A stretch of 64,000 nt of DNA. Origin: Venturia oleaginea (lineage: Eukaryota; Ascomycota; Dothideomycetes; Venturiales; Venturiaceae). Positions 33,058-43,553 of this stretch are shown here, piece after piece. The stretch lies in contig JABMLP010000020.1 in assembly GCA_013176395.1 (NCBI GenBank), positions 1,109,000 to 1,172,999 of the forward strand, given 5' to 3'. The stretch's first letter is position 1. Every line of letters starts with the position of its first letter. The position numbers and the translations under genes are program-made. Under the pieces are notes generated by a model, which ran no database searches, had not been told where the DNA came from, and saw only the letters and a program-made list of their open reading frames with translations.

Positions 33058-34532
33058 ATGAATGGCCCCCTAGACGACGACTTTGTGGCCAACCTGCTCA
33101 AGGAAGATGCGATGAAGGCCAACCAGAATGCTTCTCTCCTAGGCATGCGCGCATACTTGCCGCAGAGGTATTTATCGTCTGCGTCTCCTACATACAATAT
33201 ACTCACAAAGTATTGTCCAGAATAAATGCTGAAGCTCCAAAGCCAAACAAACGGTTCCTACGGAATATCATTCGCGAAACCAATAGCCACAATCAAGCAC
33301 TCCTTGCGAAAGAGGCCGAAGAATCGAGAGCAAGGCTGAAAGACTTACGTGAGAAGGAAGCGAGAGAAGCCAAGAAACTTGCAAATGGAGGTCGAAGTCC
33401 CAGACATCACAGTGAAGAGCGCCATCGGACGAAGCGAAGACGAGTCGACGTTATAGCCAGGGACAGCAATCGCTTGAGCCCGCCAAAAGAGTTTGAACCC
33501 ACAGAGTCCAGAAGGGACCGATCGAAAGAGCGAGAACGTCCCAGCGCAAGGTCGAGAAGGGTAGATAGCGACAGTGAAGACGAGCACGAACGCAGTACGC
33601 GACGGCCTCACAAACGGGCTAGGGAAAATGGCAATACCCTCGATCAGGCCATTACCAAGTCGCTGAGAAGAGCAGAAAATCACAAGCGACACCGAAGCAG
33701 GAGCAGGGGCAGATCAAATTCGGGTGGAGAGGACAGGCATCGTAAATCTACACGCCTGGATGGACACCGAAAGAGCACGCGACGTGACAGAAGCAGGGAC
33801 AGGAGCGCCTCTCTGGAAAGATCTAGGAAAAGGGAGAGGTTGCACAGAAAACATCGTCAAAGAAAGTCGCCTAGTCGTTCGAGGTCTCGATCACGATCGA
33901 AGGAGCGTTCACACCGTCGCAAGCGGAGCCCTGAGGCCGAAAGAGCTAGCAGGCACAGGAAAACATCGCCGAAGCGTAGACACAATAACGATGCCATGGA
34001 TGTTTACTCTCCCAAAGCGGCTGCGTCAGGGAAGAGATCGAATCGGTGGGATGTCGCACCGTCATCTCCAATCGCCACCAAATCCTCGCGCACGAATCCA
34101 AGACAACAAGATTCAGATTCAGACCCGCTCGAGGACATCGTCGGCCCGCTCCCACCGTCTCCTCCGCCTATAGTCAAAGTGAGAGGCCGTGGTGCTATCT
34201 CAAGCTCAGCAATGGACTCGCATTTCTCTGCTTCTTACAATCCTAATGCCGATGTTGAGCCAGAAGTGGGACCAAGTGATGATTGGGAAATGGCTCTCGA
34301 GGCAATGCGAGATCGAGCAAAGTTCAAGCAAACGCAGGGAGATAGGCTCCGTGCAGCTGGCTTCAGTGAGGACGAAGTCAAGAAATGGGAGAAGGGAGGT
34401 GAGAAGAGCGAAGAAGATGTCCGATGGGCTAAAAAGGGGGAAGGGAGAGAATGGGATAGAGGTAAAGTGGTTGATGAGGTTACCGGACATGTTGAGTCGT
34501 CGCCTGAATGGGGAAGACTCAAGGGCACCTAA
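33058..34532 (+). CDS. RS-rich nuclear protein, probable pre-mRNA splicing role
   Basis: Two exons (33058-33167 and 33221-34532) give 473 residues. The first exon encodes a short acidic-to-neutral N-terminus (DDDFVANLLKEDA). The middle (about residues 120-330) is dominated by Arg-Ser, Ser-Arg and Lys-Arg runs typical of splicing factors. The C-terminal block has a conserved-looking WEMALEAMRDRAKFKQ helix. It is followed by an AAGFSEDEVKKWEKG segment and an ending that reads like a WD-charged tail. Similar fungal proteins are often labelled Prp38B-like, though I see no Prp38 domain. Nuclear splicing is inferred from composition, not from a catalytic motif. Confidence 0.75.
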
Positions 34533-35008
34533 TTTGGACACGATCATGGACACTTCTCGTTCTGCAAAGCTAACGAGTTGTCACGGGGGCTCTGAACATT
34601 GCTGGAGCCCATACAAGCACTGGGGTGGACACTCACCCTTGCTAGAAACACAGAAATTTCGAGTCTCATTTAAGACATCGAAGGGTTTCAAACACTTTGT
34701 TTCCAAAGCTCCCCTCATCATTGGCCATGCTTTTCACAGCCTCTGCTATCAGTTGGCTCCAGTACTCAAATGGCCACCAACACTACACTTCATTTGAGTG
34801 TGCATCGAGTGACCAAGGAAACACTCGTTATCTCAGGTCACATTGCTTACGTATTAAGTCCTTATAAAAGGGCGTTTTTTCTGCGGTATCTGCTGTATCT
34901 GTGCTCTACACAACAATCACTCCCATCACAATCTTTTACCAACTCCATCCAATTCAACCATCGCATCCTATCATCGCCTAATTCTTCTATCACAAACCAA
35001 CGAACGGC
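34533..35008. other. Spacer and leader of the first mini-gene
   Basis: No gene is supported. The last 150 bp hold a TATA box (34863-34869) and a CA-rich leader. Confidence 0.5.
34863..34869 (+). promoter_or_regulatory. TATA box of mini-gene A
   Basis: A perfect TATAAAA in the context CTTATAAAAGGGCG lies 140 bp before ATG 35009. It is followed by a CA/CT-rich leader typical of strongly transcribed fungal genes. Confidence 0.6.
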
Positions 35009-35176
35009 ATGGCAAAACCGGAGACGGAGAAGCATGCAGAGCCCGCGTTCAAGCGCACCGTCTTCTACTGCTCGAAATGCCGTACCGCAATCAGCATAGA
35101 CTACAAGGAGGAAGAGCAAGAGGTCCAGAAGAAACACGACAAGTGCGGTGACATTGGAGCAGGTACTTTTAGATAG
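35009..35176 (+). CDS. Mini-gene A: 55-residue Cys/His protein
   Basis: A 56-codon open frame in good ATG context (GGCATGG). It has one C-x2-C pair near residue 21, then exactly 18 residues, then H-x2-C (CSKC...HDKC). The spacing suggests a single zinc-binding unit. The N-terminus is Lys/Glu-rich and the 18-residue spacer is acidic and helical. There is no signal peptide. The same core occurs in the next two small genes, and each has its own TATA box, so I read this as a tandem family. Function unknown; a DNA-, RNA- or protein-binding zinc miniprotein is only a guess. Confidence 0.55.
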   Translation: MAKPETEKHAEPAFKRTVFYCSKCRTAISIDYKEEEQEVQKKHDKCGDIGAGTFR

Positions 35177-35239
35177 TGCAAAAGACCATCGCACGTGGTC
35201 GTACGGTACACTCTTCACACGTTTGACAGCTACGCCTCG

Positions 35240-35246
35240 TATAAAA
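35240..35246 (+). promoter_or_regulatory. TATA box of mini-gene B
   Basis: TATAAAA in the context CGTATAAAAGGCCC lies 145 bp before ATG 35385. This is nearly the same spacing as for mini-gene A (146 bp). Confidence 0.6.
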
Positions 35247-35384
35247 GGCCCTCCACCTTACTATTTTCCTACCACAATCAATAGATTCACTACTCAAACA
35301 GCACATCTCAACAACTAAACCAATCATTCTTTCAAACTCCGAATTCAAACAAATTTCCAACGTCCAGGTCATACCACATCACTA

Positions 35385-35537
35385 ATGATCATGACCTCAT
35401 CTCAATGGACGCTTCTTTTCCATCGCTCAAGCTGCGGATTTACATATTATGCGGAAAGTGGAAGCGAGCAGTATGAGCAGGAAAAAAAGCATCGAGAGAG
35501 CTGTTGGAGTCTGTTGGCTACCTACTACCGAACATGA
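35385..35537 (+). CDS. Mini-gene B: 50-residue paralog
   Basis: A 51-codon open frame. It aligns with mini-gene A: the second cysteine, the 18-residue spacer and the KKH-x3-C end are kept (SSCG...KKHRESC). The first cysteine is replaced by Arg, so the zinc site would be incomplete. A second in-frame ATG lies two codons downstream. The intergenic distance to A is about 208 bp. It may be a diverged working copy or one on the way out. Confidence 0.45.
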   Translation: MIMTSSQWTLLFHRSSCGFTYYAESGSEQYEQEKKHRESCWSLLATYYRT

Positions 35538-36112
35538 AATAACGAGCAGCGGGTCTTGATGGAGGCAATACGCAGATGGTGTGGGGTCATTCTAGCTGTA
35601 ATCAAATTGTTCTCAGTCTGCTTCAAATGATAGATTTTCCGACTTTTGGAATATAACCTAATCTATCACGTATCATCAGTGCAACGCTTGAAAGAAAAGA
35701 GCGGCACAAATGACCATGTACATAACTGGATGGAAAATAGTGTAGCAAACAAGGCCAGGGCAATCACACGCACCAGATCGGCTGATCATAGTCAAAAGAG
35801 CCACATGTCTCGTCACCAAACCCAGTCACCAAAACGCATGAGATCTTTATAAAACCTCCTTTCTCCCACGTCTCAGTACTTCCCTTTCTTCAACGGCACA
35901 GCCGCAAAGAAACACCATCTTCTTCACCAGCACCCACTCACCTCAACTTAAAAGGTCGTAAAGCTCACCTCACCCTCCACCAAAAACCATTGCTGAACAT
36001 CGCTCCACCCCTGAGATCACCCAGTCACCCCATAACAACCCAAACTCACCATCCACGTCACCATCACCTCCACCAAACCCACCGAAAATCCAAATCCAAC
36101 TCAAGCCCAAAA
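35538..36112. other. Spacer and leader of mini-gene C
   Basis: No gene is supported. It includes a TATA box (35848-35854) and a 258-bp CA/CT-rich leader that may contain an intron. Confidence 0.45.
35848..35854 (+). promoter_or_regulatory. TATA box of mini-gene C
   Basis: TATAAAA in the context CTTTATAAAACCTCC. The following pyrimidine/CA-rich leader resembles those of genes A and B. Confidence 0.5.
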
Positions 36113-36391
36113 ATGTCACTAACCCTCTACCCCCTAATCTGCGACGAATGCGGCGACAAATACCTAGCCTACTGCACCGTAGATATACAAGACCGCGAGC
36201 GCGAACACAGTCACTCATGCAAGGGATACTACGTCAACGCGCCCATCTATGAGTATATACCCGCCGCGGATGGTGTTTGGGGATTTTTGAGGGAAGCTTG
36301 GGGGCCGAGAGGGGAAGAGACGTGGAGGGAGATGGTTTGGGGGTATTTACTTTGGATGTTTGTTAGTGAGGGGGTGGAGAGGGAGAAATAG
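36113..36391 (+). CDS. Mini-gene C: 92-residue Cys/His protein
   Basis: A 93-codon open frame from an AAAAATG context. The core is C-x2-C-x18-H-x3-C (ICDECG...HSHSC), the same spacing as in mini-genes A and B. The C-terminal extension (about residues 45-92) is Trp-, Gly- and Glu-rich and amphipathic, and is not present in A or B. There is no signal peptide. The exact 18-residue spacer in three neighbouring small genes argues against chance. Family unrecognised. Confidence 0.55.
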   Translation: MSLTLYPLICDECGDKYLAYCTVDIQDREREHSHSCKGYYVNAPIYEYIPAADGVWGFLREAWGPRGEETWREMVWGYLLWMFVSEGVEREK

Positions 36392-36771
36392 GGGGAAGGA
36401 GTTGAGTGGGTTGAAGGTGGTTTGGAATTTGTTAGTTCCTTGGTTGGTTTTGATAAATTGACGAGGACGTTTCTGAGAGGGTGGATGGGATTGCTTTTGG
36501 TATGGCAGTTTTGGAGGCACCCGTATGACAAAAGTATTCAAAAATATGTGCTGATGTTTTCGTCACCTTGAACATGCCCCTCGCTAATAAGTAAGTTGAT
36601 TGATCTTGACTTCTTCGAATGAGCATACCTTCCACGCAAACCCTCACAACCACCAACCAGAACGTCAACCCTCCAATATAACTCAACCACACCACTTGCA
36701 GTATCAACTACTGCATGACCACCATAGCAGCAGCCTACGAACAAGAACTCCGCTAAAGGATAAACCACCAC
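36392..36771. other. Spacer
   Basis: Open frames overlap on both strands without protein-like character. A small upstream part of the degenerate copy below may extend into it. Confidence 0.4.
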
Positions 36772-37018
36772 GTGTACACCTACCACAAACAACTCACGCT
36801 ACCAAGCCAGCACTCCTGCAAGATCTGCTCACACCTCATGACCGCCTCCTCATCCGAGATACATAAGGAGTCACAAGGTTGTATTCAGTCAGCGACGGCT
36901 GAGGGAAATCGAGGGGCAGAGGATGGAAGAGACCGTGAAGGCTTGGAAGGGACAGTCTAGGAAGGCTAGGTGGATGCCTTACAAGGGTGCGAATGGTGGT
37001 GATTTCTCTAGGTTTTGA
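36772..37018 (+). pseudogene. Possible fourth, damaged Cys/His mini-gene
   Basis: One frame encodes SCKICSHLM followed, after a shorter 11-residue spacer, by H-x5-C. Past a shift near 36880 the next frame continues with a charged segment (RRLREIEGQRMEETVKAW) to a stop at 37016-37018. No ATG begins the first part. It may be a damaged or unspliced relative of mini-genes A-C; the spacing differs, so the relation is uncertain. Confidence 0.3.
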
Positions 37019-37249
37019 GGGTCAGGTATGAAAATTGCCTATTGGGAGAATTCGGTGCCTTTTTTTTTTCCAAAACAAAGAGTGGTATTAGAGGCGACTA
37101 AATTGATAAGAGGTTTCTGTTATGTTAATTCTTTCTGAGTCTTGTTTAAATCTAGGATCTTGTCAAGGTCATGTCATCCTGCTTCGTACATAATTCGTAA
37201 TTCATACAATTTCCAATCTCATCTCATCTCATCCCTTACATACCATGAC

Positions 37250-38842
37250 CTATGTCTGTTGCGACTCGGTATTCTCGGTGTTGTTGATCCGAGCAAACTT
37301 GGTCGTACCGAATCTGTGCCTTGATTTCAGATATGACATCCGATCGACAGAGAGCTGGGCCATTGTGGTCGCATCTAATCGGTGCTGATGCATAAAATTG
37401 GCCCTATCCCATTCCCAACCTGTCGCCCTATTCAAAGTCTCACCAAGTGGATTCCATGTGTAGCACTGATCAGGGCGAGTCCGCTTTGGCACGCTCACGT
37501 TGCGTACTTGCCAGCTCTCGACAGAATATGGTAGCGCGCTTGCTACGTCGTTCCAGTTCGTGTCTGGTGAGGCAAGCAGCAGTGCGTCGAAAGTGGCTTT
37601 TCGTAGAACGGGTTGGTGGCGAAGGAACTTTGTGAGGTCCGCCGTGTCCATTGAGAGCATACGAAACTTCACCTCAAGCAGCCGTGGAAAAATGATTGGT
37701 ATTCCTGAATGAGAGTCTGGTGTAGTTCTAGCGAGTATGGGGCCGAGTGATGGGGCATATCTTGTGTAATACCTGTGGTGGTTATCCCAACTGAAATCAA
37801 GGGACAAAAACTGCAAAGTAGGCGCCGTATATCCCAAAAAGCCAGTCAAAGAATTTGCTTGGAGCGTCGAAGGATCTTGGAGAAGCAGAGTGTTGTCTGA
37901 AATAGACAGACTAAGCTTGGTGAGACCGGTGAAGGCGTGATTGGTGTTGATGGAAGCAACAATATCCGATGCACTGAGATTGTACATGGCCAGAGTTCTG
38001 ATGTTTTGAGCGCCAGCATGAAGACCGCTAGCCAGTACCGAGAAGAATCGCCAGGTATTCGACTGTTGTTGTTTCCTATTTTCATAGTCAGTCATGTGAG
38101 TTGTGAGATCGCTGCTTGACCCGAACCCACCTCCTCGAGTTATACAGTTCCTCGGGAGTGAACTCAATGCCCATGAAATCCGGAAGATGGTCCCTGTCTG
38201 TCAATATGATGTTCTCCAGTTGACTCATATTCGCTACAAGTGCCGTCACGGCGGCTCTGATATCTCCCGATCCATCATTTTGTGCCTCCTCTAGTTGACT
38301 CCATCTTCGTTTTGCTTGTGGTAACAGTAATGCCTCTGTCTCGCGCTTTCTTTTCTTTGATTCGTGATGTGCTGGTCTTGGCCTCCGTCGACAAGCGTCT
38401 CTCTGAGAATCTCGGGGATCGTCTAGAATATTCAGCCTCTGAAAGTCATCATAGCCGGCCCAGAAATCTAGTTCAAGTTAGAGCGGGTGCGATGTAGCCG
38501 AGGAGGTGTCTAACCTGGCCTAAACCATGCTGGACTGAAAATGAGAGTCTTGACTAGGGGAGCGACAGTAGGACGGACAATTGTTACAACCTCTTCCAGG
38601 TCGCAGTAGCTGGTGGTCCTCGACCTTCCAACACGGTCATCCCAGTGGGGGTAGGTCAAAGACAGAGGCCCGACGATAGGTCGGTTAAGTAGCCTCGGAC
38701 GAGCCGAGAAATGCAGAAGTTCGAAGACCAGAGGAGCGGCACGGACCGAGAACCCTTTGCAAGTGAGACGAAGATTACATAGATCTGAGCATGGAAGATA
38801 GGAAATGATATGGGCAAACAACTCGTTGGAAAGTTTATCCAT
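37250..38842 (-). CDS. F-box protein
   Basis: Three exons (38842-38515, 38467-38131, 38075-37250) give 496 residues. The N-terminal F-box (DKLSNELFAHIISYLPCSDL at about residues 2-21, then LRLTCKGF) would bind Skp1 in an SCF ubiquitin ligase. A basic nuclear-type stretch (SKKRKRE) lies at about residues 140-146. The C-terminal 275 residues have leucine-rich, LRR-like spacing and would choose the substrate, which is unknown. All splice joins are GT-AG and in phase. It is divergent from the release-factor gene at 39131. Confidence 0.85.
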
Positions 38843-39130
38843 GACGGAAGTACGGGAGCACAATATCAGAATGAAGACGGGGTGAGTATATAGAGGAAGG
38901 AAGGTCTACAAGTCTGGACCAAGAAACCAGCTCATTTTATACTGAAGTCTGGTTATGATTGAAGAGACCTATGGGTGAAAATGACACTGGAGAGCAGATA
39001 GTTAGTCTGGAGCTAACCTTTGACGTCCACTAACCACATGTGCATTAGCAGAATATAAGTAATTATATTTCAACGGTTCAGGTTCGTCTCTGTCGCAGAA
39101 TTCAATTATTGGAGCCTTTGATGAGGGGAC

Positions 39131-40448
39131 ATGTTCAGGACTCCTTGGATGTGCTCACGATGTCTCGCTCTACCAAGGAGACAGCCTAGGAAACCCCAAT
39201 GGCGGCGACTGAACAGCACCGCAGCCCAACCTGGAGTTAGCTCTCGAATTGTCTATCCAGCACTTCTTGCGCGCGCGAAGAAAATTGCATTGGAGCATCA
39301 GGTTCTCTCGGAAAAGTTGAATGAAAACTATGACAATACTGCGGCGAAAAGAGTTGGCGAGTTGGCTTCGATTGTGGATGCGCTGAATCGCTACCAGAAG
39401 GCCAATGAGGTTTGTCACGACGGTTTCATATCATTGCTGATGCTGATTCTTGAGACAGTCATTGGACGAGCTTCAAATACTCATCAGAGATCCATCCACC
39501 GACGAAGAACTTCGTGCTCTAGCAGCAGAAGACCTCGAAACCACAGCCACGCAGCTTGACGAAGCATCCAAAACCCTCACGAACAGCCTCGTCCCAAAGC
39601 ATCCATTTGCGGATCTGCCATGCTTCATCGAAGTCAGACCGGGAGCAGGAGGAGGAGAAGCTTCCATATTTGCAAATGATCTGCTCGAGATGTATCAAGG
39701 ATACTGTTCGGAACGATCTATGCGTACAAGTCTGATTCAGAAAGACGTCGATCACGAGACTGGTGGCATCAATGGAGCTATGCTCGAGATTGAGACCCCA
39801 GGGGCATACGGAGTCCTGCGATGTGAGGCTGGCGTGCATCGAGTCCAGCGTGTGCCAGCGACAGAAACAAAAGGACGTACTCACACCAGTTCTGCTTCGG
39901 TCTTGGTGCTGCCTTCGATTCCATCACAAACCGAAGAGACGGCCTCGAGTTTTGAGGACCCGAATAGCGATTACTACATCGACACGAAGGATATACGAAC
40001 GGACGTTCTGAAAGCTAGTGGAGCTGGCGGACAGCACGTCAACAAAACCGAGTCCGCCATTCGTCTCACCCATATCCCGACCAATACTGTCGTCTCAATG
40101 CAGGACTCGCGTTCACAACACGAGAATCGGGAAAGGGCATGGACGGTTATGCGCTCAAGACTGGCCCAGGCGCGTCGCGAAGCTCGTGAGGAGGAAGTGA
40201 AGCAAATGAGAAGGAGTGTGGTTGGTGTCTCAAAGATGGGCAGAGGTGATAAGATCAGGACATACAATTGGTCACAGCAGCGAATCACAGATCATAGGAG
40301 TGGTACTACTGTACATGGCATTGATGGAGTTCTAAGCGGAGGACAAAATTTAGAAAAGCTCATGGAAGATGTCAGGAAGTGGATGGCCGAGAGAGAGGTG
40401 GAAGACATGATTGCCAGTGCTGACAGTGCTGACAGTGCTGAGGCTTGA
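39131..40448 (+). CDS. MRF1: Mitochondrial peptide chain release factor 1
   Basis: Two exons (39131-39409 and 39459-40448) give 422 residues. It ends translation at UAA/UAG on mitochondrial ribosomes. The N-terminus (about 1-35) is Arg-rich without acids, a mitochondrial presequence. The PCRF domain contains EVRPGAGGGEASIF. The catalytic GGQ is in SGAGGQHVNKTESAIRLTH at about residue 284. The GVHRVQRVPATETKGRTHTS segment precedes it, as in the family. The C-terminus carries a short Ala-Asp-Ser repeat encoded by a TGACAGTGC tandem. It is intact. Confidence 0.95.
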
Positions 40449-40742
40449 TATTCGCGTTAGGCTGGAAAACAATTACCTTTTCCCTTCGATTTCCTCTTTG
40501 GGATGATCGCCTGCAGAGCAAGACAGACCTAGCAATGATCAGATCTAAAGTTGAGAACTGAATGCAATCAGCATGTAGTTACAATGGCTTGAACGCCGAA
40601 TGGGGTGCGCCTTACCGAGTGATTCGATATCAGCAACATGGATGTCGTGCTCAATAGATACATAAATCTTGACTGCAATTCTCCCTCGGAGACAACACAA
40701 CTCGATTAACTCACCTACAATTCTTCGCAGATTCTTCGCAAA
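40449..40742. other. Short intergenic region
   Basis: No feature seen; presumed terminator of the release factor and promoter of the next gene. Confidence 0.4.
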
Positions 40743-41981
40743 ATGTCAGCCATAGAAATCACGCCACCCCTAACTCGTGCATCCGTGCAAGAAGCTCACG
40801 CCCTGATCCAACCCTACATTCACCTCACTCCAACCATTACCTCCACAACCCTAACCACTTTCGCCTCGACACCACAATCGCCCTCTGATCTCGTAGGCAC
40901 AGAATGGGAAGGTCAAACGCCCGCGAAACCGGTGATTAGATTTTTTTTCAAATGTGAAAACCAGCAGAGGATTGGTGCTTTCAAAGCTCGAGGCGCGTTT
41001 CATGCGCTTGCGAGGTTGGGAGAGGAGGGGCGGAGGGGAGGGGTTGTTACGCATAGTTCTGGTAAGCATACACCTTCTAGCAACTCCATCTACAGGAGAT
41101 AGATAGAGTCAGAGCTAGAGATTAATCATGCCACAGGAAATCATGCACAAGCACTAGCGCTCGCAGCAAAGACCTTTGGAGTACCAGCTCACATAATCAT
41201 GCCCACCATCTCCACTCCCTCCAAAATCGCAGGAACGAAGTCACAAGGTGCGCATGTCGTTTTCTCGGGCTCGACGAGTAAAGAGAGAGAAGCTGTATTG
41301 GTCGAGGTTATCAAGGAACATCCTGATGCTGTCGTGGTACCGCCTTATGATCATCCAGACATAATTTTGGGACAAGGCACTGCTTCTCTAGAACTCCAAC
41401 AACAAGTTGAAGATCTAGGTGAGAAGTTGGATGCTATTATTGCGCCATTGGGCGGTGGTGGGTTACTTGGAGGCACGGCGACGGCAATGTCGGGAACTGG
41501 TATAAGAGTTTTTGGTTCCGAACCTAGATTCCAGGGTGCTAATGATGGGGAAAGAGGCTTGAAAGCCGGTAAGAGAATTGAAGATGTCGCTACGCTCACA
41601 ATCGCGGATGGACTCCGAACACCTGTTGGAGTCATAAATTGGAGCGTAATCAGTGATCCTGAGAAGTTAAAGGGCATTTTTAGCGTCACGGAGGAGCAGA
41701 TCAAGAAAGCTATGAGACTAGTGTTGGAGAGGATGAAAGTTGTTGTTGAGCCGAGTGGGTGTGTGCCGTTGGCTGTTGCTCTCTATAATGAAGATTTCAG
41801 GCGGCTGGTGGAAAAAGAAGCAGGTGGGAAGGGGTGGAGTGTTGGTGTCATATTTAGCGGTGGGAACACCACTGTTGAGGCCATTGGGAAGCTCTTCGAG
41901 AAGCCGGAAGAGGAGCAAGAGAGGGCCGAGGGGAAGGTCGGGGTGGATGGAAGGAGTGTCGCTGAGAACGTTGCTGGTTAA
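40743..41981 (+). CDS. Serine racemase / threonine dehydratase-type PLP enzyme
   Basis: Two exons (40743-41061 and 41137-41981) give 387 residues of the fold-type II pyridoxal-phosphate family, which racemises or deaminates Ser or Thr. The PLP lysine is Lys81 in GAFKARGA, preceded by the usual KCENQQRI. The SSGNHAQALA loop spans the intron. The glycine-rich phosphate-binding loop GGGGLLGG follows at about residue 225. The last 30 residues form a charged tail. No regulatory ACT domain is present, which fits a serine racemase or catabolic dehydratase rather than the isoleucine-pathway Ilv1. The exact substrate cannot be read from the sequence. Confidence 0.88.
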
Positions 41982-42157
41982 TCGATTATCTAGATGCCCT
42001 TAGCCAAGGAAGGTTCGATGCACATAGGTGTCTGGTGAGTCTCTGCTTATGAGCTTGTTGTGCTGACACCACAACCCACTATCGCTCTTTTTCAACCACA
42101 AAGAATCCCTACAGAACAGACTAGAAACTCCATATCATCAGCTGACAACAGGAGATT

Positions 42158-43553
42158 ATGCGAGTGGAGCCCAGCGATGCCGCAAATGAAGTATGTGTCA
42201 CCTTCGTCCCAAGAGTTGAATCCGTGGTTGTTGCTAACCTTACAAAGTTCTTTTACCAGGCAGATGGAACTACTACTTCTATCAACAACCCCAAAGCCCA
42301 GCTTCTAATGAAGTTGAATCTGCCAAACTATTTCTCGAGTCTTCCACAAGAGCTGCGCGATTGCATTATTGGAATTGCGATTCAAAGCCGTAAAGGCAAC
42401 ACAGTCTTTGCTGTCACTGAACGGGACGCAAAACTTCTGAAGGGCGGGCTATCATGTTATATCTGCGATGTCTTGAACGATCGTGGCAGGTAGGTTTACT
42501 ATCAAAGTTAGATGGGCACAGAATTGACTAACCCATGTGACTGTAGGATTTGGTGGTCAGATCAGTTTCAGGATAGAGCCGCACCCATCCAGCAGGCATT
42601 TACATGGGAACTGCCTTATTGGATACCTCCTAACAAGAATATCGACTTCTGGGCCTGCCGCCATAGACTGATCCCAAACGCCCAAGCCTTACGCCTTACG
42701 TCAAAATAGCTTAACGAAGACATCATCAATTTTGTTACAGCCAAAAAAAAATGGCAGGAAAATAAGCTTGGTACTCGCAACTCACTTACAGACGGCCTGT
42801 CCGCCGTATATTCCCTGGATTGGCGCAATTCCCACGTCCTTGAATCAAAGGTTACTGTTCTGTGCGACGACGCTGGTTGACCTCACAATCGATACAATTT
42901 ACCAAGAACTTCCTGAGCTCATAGAAATACTACGCAAACGTTCCTCGCCTCCACGCCTCTCCATGAAACTCGTCTGGCCAGACGACACCAGTTGTTCACT
43001 GAGTCATGTCGGAGATCTTATTGCTCTATATCAACACGATGCCAGCCTGGCTGTTCTGAGGGATTACCGCCATGTGGTGCCATTGCTCTCACTGCAGTTC
43101 TATTCTGTGCGCGGATATGAAGCCAGGCTCGACTTATGCACAAAGGAAAATGACGCTGAGCTCGCCATGCTGGTACATCAGGATCGGATCCTGCAACTCG
43201 TCTCTGCTATTGGTGGCCCAAAGGTGCGATTTGAAACGATTTGCTTGTAGATCAATAATCGATGGACCAATATTAGGAAGCTGAAGAAACTCCTGAGGCC
43301 TCTAAAGGATTTGAAACTAAGTAGAGATGTGTGTATAGGATGTTCCCGCAGAGGTTCTGTCCTTATTGGAAGTTGGGAAAAGAAGTACAAGCGCATCATT
43401 GCAGTCGTTCAAGAGGCTATGATGAGTGAGGTAAGTGAGGAGATCCGCGAGGAGATTCGCGCTGGGCGGAAAATTGGGCAGGTTTCTATTGAAGTCGCGA
43501 GCGGGCTAAAAAGTCGGATAGAGGAAGCCAGAAAACCCGGTAGAAGGTTTTGA
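42158..43553 (+). pseudogene. Decayed F-box-like family member, copy 2
   Basis: Paralog of 20337-21585. Exon 1 (42158-42190), a GTATGT...CCAG intron and exon 2 (42260-42489) encode an LPQELRDCII segment and a C-x2-C pair. After another intron, exon 3 starts at 42547 and carries CRHRLIPNAQALRLTSK, then a TAG stop where copy 1 has Gln. A run of nine A near 42740 shifts the frame into the next block (42765-43250). A second in-frame TAG at about 43248 precedes the C-terminal block ending at 43553. Two stops and one shift rule out a full product as written. The first stop fits a C-to-T change of CAG. Confidence 0.65.

Noticed and set aside
33724..34173. 149-codon frame inside the RS-rich gene
   Set aside because: Shadow of Arg/Ser codons in another frame.
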